This document shows, in pieces, positions 7,669 to 15,249 of a stretch of DNA of 64,000 nucleotides. The notes beneath the pieces were generated by a model. The model saw nothing but the letters and a program-made list of their open reading frames with translations, had not been told where the DNA came from and made no database searches. The stretch comes from Actinomadura rayongensis (GTDB lineage: Bacteria > Actinomycetota > Actinomycetes > Streptosporangiales > Streptosporangiaceae), in NCBI RefSeq assembly GCF_009831215.1, contig NZ_WUTW01000001.1:1259423-1323422 (forward strand), in the 5' to 3' direction. Made by a program: the position numbers and the translations under genes. Within the stretch, counting starts at the first letter, position 1. Every line of letters begins with the position of its first letter.

Positions 7669-8589
7669 ATGCACGCCACCAGCGAGCACGACCTGTCGCA
7701 CGACCTGTCGCAGGCCCTGCGGCACGGCCCGTTCAACGCGGCGCTGCACGCCGCGATCCAGGCGCGCGGGCTCAGCCTGGAGGCCGTCCGGCGCCGGCTG
7801 GCCGCCGAGGGGGTCGCGGTCAGCCTGTCCACGCTCAGCTACTGGCAGCGCGGCCGGACCCGGCCGGAGCGGTCGGACTCGCTGCGCGCCGTGCGCGGCC
7901 TGGAGACCATCCTCGACCTCCCGCGCCACTCGCTGGTGACGCTGCTGCGGCCGGTGCCCGAGCGCAGCACGGGCAGCTGGCGGTCGCTGGAGGAGCTGTG
8001 CCCCGAGCCGGTCGTCCGGGACCTGCTGGACGAGATCGGCGACCGGGGCGACCGCGGCGTCACCGGCCTCAGCCTGCACGACCAGTACACCCTCGGCCGG
8101 GACCGGCAGCTCGCCGAGAACCGCACCCGCGTCGTGTTCCAGGCGCAGCAGCGCGGCGTGGACCGGTGGGTCGCCGTCTACCACCACCCGCACGGGGCCG
8201 TCCCGTCGTCGCGGTGGGCGCGCGGCTGCCGGTTCGGGCGCGTCCGCGTGGACGAGACCAGCGGCCTCATCGCGGCCGAGCTGCTGTTCGACCGGGCGCT
8301 GCGGCGCGGCGAGACCTACCTGCTGGAGTACGGGTTCGGGTTCGAGGAGACCGGGCCGCCGATCACCGAGGAGGGGCGCGGCTTCCACACGCCGCAGCAC
8401 GAGTACCTGATCGAGGTGCGGTTCCATCCGGCGATGCTGCCCGCCCGCTGCTACCGGAGCTGGCGCCCCGACGGGCGCTCCGACCTGCGCGACGACGCGG
8501 AGCTGCGGCTGTCGAGCTACCGCAGCGTCCACTTCATCGAGTTCGGGATGCCCGCCGGGTACCACGGGATCCGCTGGGAGTGGGACTGA
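7669..8589 (+). CDS. Helix-turn-helix protein with conserved uncharacterised C-terminal domain (paralogue B)
   Basis: 306 aa. The ATG at 7669 is chosen because GGAGG (7658-7662) sits six nt upstream. An N-terminal extension of about 20 residues contains the small repeat HDLSHDLSQ. It is followed by an HTH (LSLEAVRRRLAAEG, VSLSTLSYWQRGRTRP) nearly identical to that of the preceding gene. The C-terminal domain shares LSLHDQYTLGRDRQ, AELLFDRALRRGET, EYGFGF, FHPAMLPARCY and a terminal RWEWD. The HTH recognition helices are so alike that the two proteins may bind related sites or heterodimerise. It has its own promoter. Function unknown; a regulator is the most economical reading. Confidence 0.78.
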   Translation: MHATSEHDLSHDLSQALRHGPFNAALHAAIQARGLSLEAVRRRLAAEGVAVSLSTLSYWQRGRTRPERSDSLRAVRGLETILDLPRHSLVTLLRPVPERSTGSWRSLEELCPEPVVRDLLDEIGDRGDRGVTGLSLHDQYTLGRDRQLAENRTRVVFQAQQRGVDRWVAVYHHPHGAVPSSRWARGCRFGRVRVDETSGLIAAELLFDRALRRGETYLLEYGFGFEETGPPITEEGRGFHTPQHEYLIEVRFHPAMLPARCYRSWRPDGRSDLRDDAELRLSSYRSVHFIEFGMPAGYHGIRWEWD

Positions 8590-8590
8590 G

Positions 8591-8968
8591 TCACCGGACG
8601 AGCCGCGCCAGCAGCCGGTCCAGCTCGGCGGCCGGGTCGTCGGTGAGGCCCGCGTGGACCGGGCCTGGCTGCACGACGGTGCTGCGCGGGGCCGTCAGCC
8701 AGCGGAACCGCGCGCCGGGGGGCTCGGCGGCGGCCTGCCCGGCCGCGTCGCCGCCCCGGCAGAGCGCGTCCACGCCGTCCAGCGAGCGGTGGACGGCGCC
8801 GAGGTCCAGGTCGGGGTCCAGGGCGCGCAGCCGGTCCCGGTCGAGTTCCGCGCGGCACGCGAGGTAGTCCAGCGCGCGGCAGTACAGGACGACGCCGACG
8901 TTGACGCCCTCGCCGCGCTCCTGGCACGGCACGACGCGCAGCGCCGCGTACTCGAAGACGGTGCTCAC
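8591..8968 (-). CDS. DUF3037 family protein
   Basis: 125 aa. The GTG start at 8968 overlaps the stop of the upstream HipA-like gene as GTGA (8965-8968), so the two are translationally coupled. The N-terminus FEYAALRVVPCQERGEGVNVGVVLYC is the DUF3037 hallmark. The rest is helical, with a conserved D-rich stretch around residues 45-60. DUF3037 genes are commonly found directly downstream of HipA-like kinase genes in actinomycetes. The biochemical role is unknown; an accessory or antidote partner of the kinase is a reasonable inference. It ends 2 nt past the stop of the convergent HTH gene. Confidence 0.85.
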   Translation of the reverse strand: MSTVFEYAALRVVPCQERGEGVNVGVVLYCRALDYLACRAELDRDRLRALDPDLDLGAVHRSLDGVDALCRGGDAAGQAAAEPPGARFRWLTAPRSTVVQPGPVHAGLTDDPAAELDRLLARLVR

Positions 8969-9792
8969 GCCGGGCCCCCGAGCCAGCCGGGACGGTTCGC
9001 GCCGCGCCGGGACGCCGTTCGGGGCCGGTTCACGGCGACGTCCAGGGACGGCAGCCACACGCGGGGCTCGGCGGCCCGCTTCAGCAGGATCTCGACGTAG
9101 GCGTCGCGGACGGCGTCCGGTCCGTCGAAGCCGGGTTCGCCGTCCAGCCACGCGTCCGGGACGAGTGCCACGATCTCGCGCAGCAGGTCCTCGGTGACGC
9201 GCGGCGCGAACTCGGCTTCGGCCGCCGCCAGCTCGGTCGCGCGGGGCGTGAGGACGTGGTCGTCCACGTCGTAGGGGCCGCTGAACAACCGCGCCGCGTT
9301 CGCCCACGCGTGGTGGAAGATGAGGCTCGCGCCGTGGTCGATGAGCCAGACGTCGCCGTGCCAGACGAGCAGGTTCGGGTTGCGCCAGCTCCGGTCGACG
9401 TTGCCGATGAACGCGTCGAACCACAGCACGCGGGACGCGAACGCCGCGTCGACCTCCCAGCCGAGCGGGTCGAACCCGAACGAGCGCGGCAGGTAGTCCA
9501 CGCCGAGGTTCCAGCCGGTGCTGGCCTTGAGCAGGTCCTGGACGTCGGGGTCGGGCTCGTGCCGTCCGATCAGCGGATCGAGGTCGATGACGACGAGGCT
9601 CGGCACGCGCAGCCCGAGCCGGCGGCCCAGCTCGCCCGCGATCACCTCGGCGACCAGCGCCTTGCGGCCCTGCCCGGCGCCGTGGAACTTCATCACATAG
9701 GTGCCGAGGTCGTCGGCCTCGACGATGCCGGGCAGCGATCCGCCCTCGCGCAGGGGCGTCACGTACCGGACAGCGGTCACGAGCGGCAGCAC
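8965..9792 (-). CDS. HipA-family Ser/Thr kinase-like protein
   Basis: 275 aa from GTG at 9792. It resembles the stand-alone HipA-like kinases of actinomycetes. An N-terminal YVMKFHGAGQGRKALVAE region supplies the ATP-binding Lys and the following helix. The catalytic segment DAFIGNVDRSWRNPNLL is an N-x-D type loop, and LIDHGASLIFHH matches the metal-binding Asp segment. In E. coli HipA phosphorylates glutamyl-tRNA synthetase and is neutralised by the DNA-binding HipB. No HipB homologue is adjacent here; the coupled partner is DUF3037. The target is unknown. It is transcribed divergently from the cyclase gene across a gap of only 14 bp. Confidence 0.82.
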   Translation of the reverse strand: MLPLVTAVRYVTPLREGGSLPGIVEADDLGTYVMKFHGAGQGRKALVAEVIAGELGRRLGLRVPSLVVIDLDPLIGRHEPDPDVQDLLKASTGWNLGVDYLPRSFGFDPLGWEVDAAFASRVLWFDAFIGNVDRSWRNPNLLVWHGDVWLIDHGASLIFHHAWANAARLFSGPYDVDDHVLTPRATELAAAEAEFAPRVTEDLLREIVALVPDAWLDGEPGFDGPDAVRDAYVEILLKRAAEPRVWLPSLDVAVNRPRTASRRGANRPGWLGGPA

Positions 9793-9802
9793 GCCTGCAC
9801 GC

Positions 9803-9808
9803 TATCGT
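9803..9808 (+). promoter_or_regulatory. -10-like box for leaderless cyclase start
   Basis: TATCGT lies 7 nt before the in-frame GTG at 9816, which fits leaderless initiation three codons inside the longest frame. It lies inside the 14-bp gap between the divergent starts and overlaps the GTG at 9807. Confidence 0.35.
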
Positions 9809-10499
9809 GCGGCGGGTGGAAGCCGCCGAGCTGGTCGATCTGTCGGTCCCGCTGCGCACGGGGATGCCGGTGTACCCGGGCGATCCGGAGGTGGCGGTCG
9901 AGACCGCGCTGACGGTCGCGCGCGACGGCGTCAACGTGCAGCGGCTGCACCTCGGCTCGCAGTCCGGGACGCACGTGGACGCGCCGTTCCACATCGACGA
10001 CGCGCTGCCCCGGCTCGACCAGCTCCCGCTGGAGCGGTTCGCGGGCCCGGCGGAGGTGCTGGACGCGCGCGGCCGGGAGCCCCGCGCGCCGATCGGCCCG
10101 GACGCGCTGCCCGCCGGGCTGCGGCCGGGGGTCGTGCTGCTCGTGCTGACGGGCTGGGCGGAGCACTGGGGCACCGACCGCTACCTCGCCCACCCCTACC
10201 TGACGCCGGAGACGGCGGCGGCGATCGTCGCGGCGGGCGTCCGGACGGTCGGGATCGACGCGCTGAGCGTCGACCGCACCCCGCCGCCCGGCGACGACTC
10301 CTTCGACCTCGCCGCGCACCGCGTCCTGTGCGGGGCGGGCGCGGTGATCGCCGAGAACCTGACCCGGGTGGAGCGCGTCGCGGCGGCGCGGGCGGCGGGC
10401 CGCGGCGCCGAGGCGCTGCTGTTCCCGCTGAGCCTGGCCGCCGACGGGTCCCCGGTTCGCGCGGTCGCCCGGCTCAGCGGATCATCCTCCAGCAGGTGA
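9807..10499 (+). CDS. Cyclase family protein (kynurenine formamidase-like metal hydrolase)
   Basis: 230 aa. A metal-dependent hydrolase of the cyclase/KynB fold. The signature SGTHVDAPFHID, with its two His and one Asp, is the metal-binding motif, preceded by DLSVPLRTGMPVYPGDP as in the family. Further landmarks are LLVLTGWAEHWG and GIDALSVD. KynB hydrolyses N-formylkynurenine, but no other tryptophan-degradation gene is nearby, so the substrate is open. The start is GTG 9807 or, if leaderless, GTG 9816. The 3' end overlaps the convergent DUF4870 gene by 26 nt. Confidence 0.83.
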   Translation: MRRVEAAELVDLSVPLRTGMPVYPGDPEVAVETALTVARDGVNVQRLHLGSQSGTHVDAPFHIDDALPRLDQLPLERFAGPAEVLDARGREPRAPIGPDALPAGLRPGVVLLVLTGWAEHWGTDRYLAHPYLTPETAAAIVAAGVRTVGIDALSVDRTPPPGDDSFDLAAHRVLCGAGAVIAENLTRVERVAAARAAGRGAEALLFPLSLAADGSPVRAVARLSGSSSSR

Positions 10500-10959
10500 A
10501 GGTGGGCATGCGCCAGTAGTCGCCGCGGCCCGCCTTCACCGCCGCGAGGATGAGGAAGACGTACTGGGCGATGATGTGGAAGAGGAACAGCGGGATGAGG
10601 AGGAGGACCAGCGCGGGCGCGTCCATGACGATGGCCAGCGGGATCAGGACGATCAGCGGGACGAGGAGCTGGATCGTGACCGTGAGCTGGTAGTTCAGGG
10701 CCTGCGCGGCGTGGAAGCGGACGAATCCGGACTCGCGGCGCTTGACGAAGTAGATGACGAGCGGCGCGATGAAGCCCATGACGAGCGAGCCGATGTAGAC
10801 GCCGAGGGCCCAGTTGACGTCGTCGCCCGCGACCGTGCCGCGCGGGCCGCCGGGGTTGCCGGGCGGGCCGTAGCCGTAGCGCGGGTCGTAGCCCTGCGGG
10901 GAGCCGTAGGAGTACCAGGGCGGGGGAGTCTCGCCCGGCGGCGGTTCGGGGTCGTGCAC
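10474..10959 (-). CDS. DUF4870 family membrane protein
   Basis: 161 aa. The GTG start at 10959 follows AAGGA with a 7-nt spacer. The N-terminal 55 residues are Pro/Gly/Tyr-rich and cytosolic (GYDPRYGYGPPGNPGG). Then come three hydrophobic segments: WALGVYIGSLVMGFIAPLVIYF, a long LLVPLIVLIPLAIV, and LLLIPLFLFHIIAQYVFL. The motif FVRFHAAQALNYQ between helices 1 and 2 is characteristic of DUF4870/TIC20-like small membrane proteins. Function unknown. It is divergent from the response-regulator gene. Confidence 0.82.
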   Translation of the reverse strand: MHDPEPPPGETPPPWYSYGSPQGYDPRYGYGPPGNPGGPRGTVAGDDVNWALGVYIGSLVMGFIAPLVIYFVKRRESGFVRFHAAQALNYQLTVTIQLLVPLIVLIPLAIVMDAPALVLLLIPLFLFHIIAQYVFLILAAVKAGRGDYWRMPTFTCWRMIR

Positions 10960-10978
10960 GGTGGAGTCCTTCCACAAG

Positions 10979-11008
10979 GGGACATGTCCGACGATCGTGG
11001 CATAACGT
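10979..11008 (+). promoter_or_regulatory. Predicted leaderless promoter of the two-component operon
   Basis: A -35-like GGGACA (10979-10984), an 18-bp spacer and -10 TAACGT (11003-11008) lie 6 nt before the ATG at 11015. No ribosome site is visible, so the mRNA probably starts at or near the ATG. Confidence 0.45.
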
Positions 11009-11014
11009 TCGGCC

Positions 11015-11695
11015 ATGGCGACCGTGCTGGTGGTGGAGGACGACGCGGACGTCCGGGCCGCCCTCATCCGCGAACTGACCGCGCGCGGCCACGCGGTCCG
11101 CAGCGCCGGGACGGCGGTGGACGCGCTGCGCGAGGTCGCCGGGAGCCCGCCGGACGTCGTCGTGCTCGACCTCGGCCTGCCCGACCTGGACGGCGGCGCG
11201 GCGCTGCGGATGCTGCGCGGCGTGTCCGACGTGCCGGTCGTCGTCGCGACCGCCCGCGACGACGAGCCCGAGATGGTGCGGCTGCTCAACGCGGGCGCCG
11301 ACGACTACCTCGTCAAGCCGTTCTCCGCCGAGCACCTGGTCGCGCGGCTGGCCGCCGTGCTGCGCCGCACCGGACGCGCCGGGGCCGCCGCCGACCTGCG
11401 CGTCGGCGGCCTGCTGCTGCGCCCCGACCGGCGGGAGGCGTCGCTGGACGGCGTCCCGCTCGAACTGACCCGCCGCGAGTACGACCTGCTCGCGTACCTG
11501 GCGGCGCGGCCCGGGCAGGTCGTCGCGCGCCGCGAACTGCTCGCCGAGGTGTGGCGGCAGACCTACGGCGGCGACCAGACGATCGACGTCCACCTGTCGT
11601 GGCTGCGCCGCAAGCTCGGCGAGACCGCCGCCGCGCCGCGCTACCTGCACACCGTGCGCGGGGTCGGGGTGCGGCTGGCGGCGCCCGCGTCATGA
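11015..11695 (+). CDS. OmpR-family response regulator
   Basis: 226 aa. The receiver domain (about 1-115) has the acidic pair in VVEDDAD, phospho-acceptor Asp52 in VVVLDLGLPD, and Lys101 in YLVKPFS. The OmpR/PhoB winged helix (about 130-222) shows LTRREYDLLAYLAARPGQVV and a C-terminal hairpin YLHTVRGVGVRL. It is the first gene of a tightly coupled operon; its stop overlaps the ATG of the sensor kinase (ATGA, 11692-11695). It presumably acts as the transcriptional output of that kinase. Target genes are unknown. Confidence 0.93.
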   Translation: MATVLVVEDDADVRAALIRELTARGHAVRSAGTAVDALREVAGSPPDVVVLDLGLPDLDGGAALRMLRGVSDVPVVVATARDDEPEMVRLLNAGADDYLVKPFSAEHLVARLAAVLRRTGRAGAAADLRVGGLLLRPDRREASLDGVPLELTRREYDLLAYLAARPGQVVARRELLAEVWRQTYGGDQTIDVHLSWLRRKLGETAAAPRYLHTVRGVGVRLAAPAS

Positions 11696-13083
11696 GGCGG
11701 ACGCTCGTTCTCGTCTCGCTCGCCGTCACGTCGATGGTGGCGCTGGCGTTCCTCATCCCGCTGGCGCTGACCGTCCGGGAGATCGCGCGGGACCGGGCGC
11801 TCGCCGACGCCGTGCGGGAGGCGGGGGCGCTGCGCCGTCCGGTCGCGGCGGCCTGGTCGGGCGGCACCGGGACCGCCGACCGCGCCGCCCTCGCCCGCGC
11901 CGTCGCGGACACGCGGGCGGGCGCGGCGCGGCACGCGGTCGTCCATCTGCCGGGCGGCCGGACGGTCCCCGCCGACGTGCGCGGACGCGCCGGGGCCGCG
12001 CCGCTCGACGCGGTCGTCCGGGCGGGCGTCGCCGACACCGTCCGGGTGCGCGGCGGGTACGCCGTGCTGGACCCGGTCTGGCTCCCCGACGGCCGCACCG
12101 CCGTGGTCGAGGTGTTCGTTCCGGCGGCGACGGCGTCGCAGGGCGTCCCGGCGGCCTGGCTGGTGATCACGACGGTCGCGGTGGCGCTGGTCGCCGGGTC
12201 CGTCGCGGTCGCCGACCGGCTCGGCCGCCGGATGATCCGCTCCACCCGGCGGCTCGCGGGCGCCGCGACCGCGTTCGGGGCGGGCGACCTCGGCGTCCGC
12301 GTCGACCCCGACGGTCCGCCCGAGGTGGTCGAGGCGGCGCTGGCGTTCAACGCGATGGCCGACCAGGTCGTCCGGCTGCTCGCCGCCGAGCGCGAGATGG
12401 CCGCCGACCTGTCGCACCGGCTGCGCACCCCGCTCGCCGCGCTGCGCCTCAACGCCGAGGCGCTCGGGGACGGCCCGGACGCCGCCCGCGCCCGCGCGTC
12501 CGTGGACCGGGTGGAGCGGGAGGTCGACGAGGTGATCCGGGCCGTCCGGCGGCCCACCGCGCGCGGGAACTGCGACGCGGCGGCGGTGTTGCGCGACCGC
12601 GTGGCGTTCTGGTCGGTGCTCGCCGAGGACGAGGGCCGGCCGCTCGCGCTGACCGGCGCGTCGGGGTCCGCGCCCGTCCCGCTGCCCGCCGCCGAGCTGG
12701 CCGCCGCCGTGGACGCCGTGCTCGGCAACGTCTTCCGGCACACCCCGGAGGGCACGGCCTGCGCGGTCGCGCTCGGGCGCGGCCCCGGCGGCGTCGCGAT
12801 CACGGTCGCCGACGGCGGCCCCGGCATCGCCGACCCGGGCGCGGCGCTGCGGCGCGGCAGCAGCGGCGGCGGCTCCACCGGCCTCGGCCTGGACATCGCC
12901 CGCCGCGCCGCCGCCGCGACCGGCGGCCGGCTCACGGTCGAGCGGTCCGCGCTCGGCGGCGCGCAGGTGCGGCTGGCGCTGCGGACCGGGTCGGTCGCGG
13001 CGCGGCGGCCCGGACGCTGGACGGCGTTTTGGGGAAGACATGGGCATGACCGTCCTTCGGGCGGGACACCCCAGCACATGTGA
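11692..13083 (+). CDS. Membrane sensor histidine kinase
   Basis: 463 aa. TM1 spans about residues 5-27, an extracytoplasmic loop of about 125 residues follows, and TM2 covers about 155-175. A HAMP linker leads to the dimerisation/phosphoacceptor box with His242 in LSHRLRTPLAALR. The ATPase domain has the N-box Asn346 in NVFRHTPEG, the G1 box DGGPGI (Asp374) and the G2 box GSTGLGLDIA. All catalytic elements are intact. The sensor loop is Ala/Arg/Val-rich and shows no recognised ligand domain. The stop overlaps the next start as GTGA (13080-13083). It pairs with the response regulator upstream. Confidence 0.92.
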   Translation: MRRTLVLVSLAVTSMVALAFLIPLALTVREIARDRALADAVREAGALRRPVAAAWSGGTGTADRAALARAVADTRAGAARHAVVHLPGGRTVPADVRGRAGAAPLDAVVRAGVADTVRVRGGYAVLDPVWLPDGRTAVVEVFVPAATASQGVPAAWLVITTVAVALVAGSVAVADRLGRRMIRSTRRLAGAATAFGAGDLGVRVDPDGPPEVVEAALAFNAMADQVVRLLAAEREMAADLSHRLRTPLAALRLNAEALGDGPDAARARASVDRVEREVDEVIRAVRRPTARGNCDAAAVLRDRVAFWSVLAEDEGRPLALTGASGSAPVPLPAAELAAAVDAVLGNVFRHTPEGTACAVALGRGPGGVAITVADGGPGIADPGAALRRGSSGGGSTGLGLDIARRAAAATGGRLTVERSALGGAQVRLALRTGSVAARRPGRWTAFWGRHGHDRPSGGTPQHM

Positions 13084-13616
13084 ACCCACGCGCTCGCGGC
13101 CTGGTCGCGCTGCTGGCGGCCGGCGCCGTCCTCGTCGTCGGCTGGCCGCTGCTGAGCCGCGCGCTCGGCTCGTCCGCCGAGCCGCTGCGCGACGGATCGC
13201 GGCTGACGCTCGGCTCCGGGTCGGCCGAGGCGCGGTTCGCGGTCGGCCCAGGCTGGTCGCTGCGCAAGTCCGGCAGCGACCCCGCGCAGTCCTACAAGCT
13301 GGAGCGGGCGGGGACCGACCTCGCGATCTCGCTCGTCGCGCCGCCCGCCGGGACGAGCCCGGTCCGGCTCTGGGAGGGCCTGCGCGACGTCGTGCGCATC
13401 GGCGACCCGGACGCGCGGCTCGGCGTCCCGCGCCCGTTCCGGAACGGGCTGAGCGGGCCGCTGCAGGTCGGCGCCAACCTCGGTTCCGCGACCGTCCTGC
13501 CGAATCCCGACGGGACGGCGGCCGTCGAGGCGACCGTGCTCGGCGGAACCCCGGACGACCTGGACGCCGCCGCGCGGGTCGTCAGGTCGCTGCGCTTCAC
13601 CGGGGCGGCGCGGTGA
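13080..13616 (+). CDS. Secreted or membrane-anchored protein of unknown function in the two-component operon
   Basis: 178 aa, not recognised. The N-terminus (MNPRARGLVALLAAGAVLVVGW) is a signal peptide or single anchor, with no lipobox. The exported part (about 35-178) is soluble and probably beta-rich; it includes ARFAVGPGWSLRKSGSDPAQSYKL and a C-terminal DDLDAAARVVRSLRF helix. That arrangement is like small periplasmic/LpqN-like folds, but I cannot assign a family. It is coupled to the kinase upstream and to the PrsW gene downstream (GTGA overlaps on both sides), so it is a candidate signal-input partner or PrsW substrate. That is inference. Confidence 0.75.
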   Translation: MNPRARGLVALLAAGAVLVVGWPLLSRALGSSAEPLRDGSRLTLGSGSAEARFAVGPGWSLRKSGSDPAQSYKLERAGTDLAISLVAPPAGTSPVRLWEGLRDVVRIGDPDARLGVPRPFRNGLSGPLQVGANLGSATVLPNPDGTAAVEATVLGGTPDDLDAAARVVRSLRFTGAAR

Positions 13617-14629
13617 CGGCGCCCGCCGTGCCGCTGCGGCGCGCGTCCCGGCCGGACGGGGCGTCGGTCGTCGCGCACGTCGTCTTCGGCGTCCTCGCGG
13701 CGGCGGGCGTGGTCGCGCTCTGGTCGCTGTACGCGGGGGCGATCACGGTGTTCCCCGGCGCGTTCGTGCTGGGCGTCGTGCTCCAGGGCGCGGTCGTGGT
13801 GATCGGGTTCACGCTGCTGGGACGGCTGCGCCCGATCCACGCGCCACCGTTCGGGACGTCCCTGGCCGCGCTCGTGTGGGGCGCGACGGCGGCGAGCGGC
13901 GCGTCGGTGATCGCCAACGACGGCCTGCTCGCGGTGTGGGCGAAGGTCGGGACGCTCGGCTTCTCCTCGGCGTGGGGCGCGGCGCTGTCGGCCCCGCTGA
14001 ACGAGGAGCTGCTGAAGGCGGCCGGGATCGCGCTGCTCGCGCTCGCCGTCCCGCACGCCGTGCGCGGGCCGGTGGACGGCATGATCTTCGGCGCGCTGGC
14101 CGGGCTCGGGTTCCAGGCCGCCGAGAACGTGATCTACGGGCTCCAGGCGGTGCCGTCCGGCGGCGGCGTGGACCAGGGCGCGGCGGTCGTGCAGTCGTTC
14201 CTCGGCCGGGTGCTGGTCACCGGGCTCGGCTCGCACTGGACGATGTCGGCCGTCGCGGGCGCGGGCGTCGGCTACGCGCTCATCGGGCGGCGCTGGACGG
14301 GCGCGGGCCTGATCCTCGCCGCGATCGCGATGCACTGGCTGTTCGACGCGCCGTTCCTGGCGTTCTTCGCCGGGACGATCGCGAAGGTCGCCGTGAACTT
14401 CGTCGCGGCGGTCGCGCTGTACTTCGCCGTCCGGCACGGGTACCGCGTCCACGCGCGCCGGGTGCTGCCGCCGGGGGAGAGCGGGTCGCTGATCACGCGC
14501 CGCGCGCGGCGGCGGGCGCGCCGGGAGACGCCGACCGGGCCGATCCGCGCCCGGCTGGCCGCCTACCAGGAGTGGCGGCTCGCGCAGATCGACCGGACGC
14601 GGCCGGGCCGCACGCACGCCGTCGTCTAG
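13613..14629 (+). CDS. PrsW-family intramembrane metalloprotease
   Basis: 338 aa. Multi-pass membrane protein with about eight hydrophobic segments. The family motifs are in order: NEELLKAAG with the glutamate pair E131/E132, GFQAAENVIYG, SHWTMSAVAGAGVG, and AMHWLFDAPF. These carry the Glu and His residues expected of the PrsW/CPBP-type active site. In Bacillus PrsW starts regulated proteolysis of the anti-sigma factor RsiW. Here no sigma/anti-sigma pair is adjacent; the gene is fused by a GTGA overlap to a two-component operon. The C-terminal 50 residues are basic and cytosolic. It converges on the TetR gene with stops overlapping in CTAG. Confidence 0.88.
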   Translation: MTAPAVPLRRASRPDGASVVAHVVFGVLAAAGVVALWSLYAGAITVFPGAFVLGVVLQGAVVVIGFTLLGRLRPIHAPPFGTSLAALVWGATAASGASVIANDGLLAVWAKVGTLGFSSAWGAALSAPLNEELLKAAGIALLALAVPHAVRGPVDGMIFGALAGLGFQAAENVIYGLQAVPSGGGVDQGAAVVQSFLGRVLVTGLGSHWTMSAVAGAGVGYALIGRRWTGAGLILAAIAMHWLFDAPFLAFFAGTIAKVAVNFVAAVALYFAVRHGYRVHARRVLPPGESGSLITRRARRRARRETPTGPIRARLAAYQEWRLAQIDRTRPGRTHAVV

Positions 14630-15180
14630 GCCTTCATCGCATCGCCGAGCAGCAGCCGGACGGCGTCGGCGGTGCCCGCCGCGCCCTCGCCGGTGGCCAG
14701 GCGGCGCACCGCGAGCCCGTAGAGCAGCGCGACGACGGCCGGCGCGTGCCGCTCGGGCTCGGCCACGCCGAGCGCGGTGAGGACGGCGGTGGCGAGCCGG
14801 TCGTAGGCGGCGACCGAGCGGGCCGAGGTCTCCCGGACGGCCGGGTCGCGCGCGGCGTGCAGGTGCAGTTCGAGGTTGGCGATCTGCTCGGGGCCGTTGG
14901 CGAACTCGACGATCGCCTTCTCGACCTCCTCGGCGGCGTGCGCGGGGTCGGCGCCGCTCGCGCGCAGCTGCTCCACATGGGCGCGGATGCGCTCGATCTC
15001 GCCGTCCACGAACGTCCGCAGCGCCTCGCGCAGCAGGTCGGACTGGCTCGGGAAGTGGTAGGTCAGCGAGCCGAGCGACACCCCGGCGGCGCGGGCGACC
15101 GCGCGGTTGGTCACGGCGCCGACGCCCTGCTCGCCGATGAGGCGCAGCGCCGAGGCGAGGATGCGGTCGCGGGGCTTCAC
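14626..15180 (-). CDS. TetR-family transcriptional regulator
   Basis: 184 aa from the GTG at 15180 (VKPRDRILASALRLIGEQG). The DNA-binding domain ends with VSLGSLTYHFPSQSDLLREAL, a canonical TetR HTH with the YHFPS turn. The C-terminal helical ligand domain is of moderate length. It is divergent from an amidase gene, with a perfect 16-bp palindrome in between. Autoregulation plus repression of the amidase is the simplest model. The stop overlaps the prsW stop by 4 nt. The ligand is unknown. Confidence 0.9.
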   Translation of the reverse strand: MKPRDRILASALRLIGEQGVGAVTNRAVARAAGVSLGSLTYHFPSQSDLLREALRTFVDGEIERIRAHVEQLRASGADPAHAAEEVEKAIVEFANGPEQIANLELHLHAARDPAVRETSARSVAAYDRLATAVLTALGVAEPERHAPAVVALLYGLAVRRLATGEGAAGTADAVRLLLGDAMKA

Positions 15181-15213
15181 CCGGCCAGTCTTCCATTCGC
15201 GTCCCGCCCGGTC

Positions 15214-15231
15214 TATCGTTCGTACGAACGA
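15214..15231 (+). promoter_or_regulatory. TetR operator overlapping a -10 box
   Basis: TCGTTCGTACGAACGA (15216-15231) is a perfect 16-bp palindrome in the divergent promoter. It overlaps TATCGT (15214-15219), a TANNNT -10 for the amidase gene. Confidence 0.7.
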
Positions 15232-15249
15232 ACGACACCGGGAGGGCGC

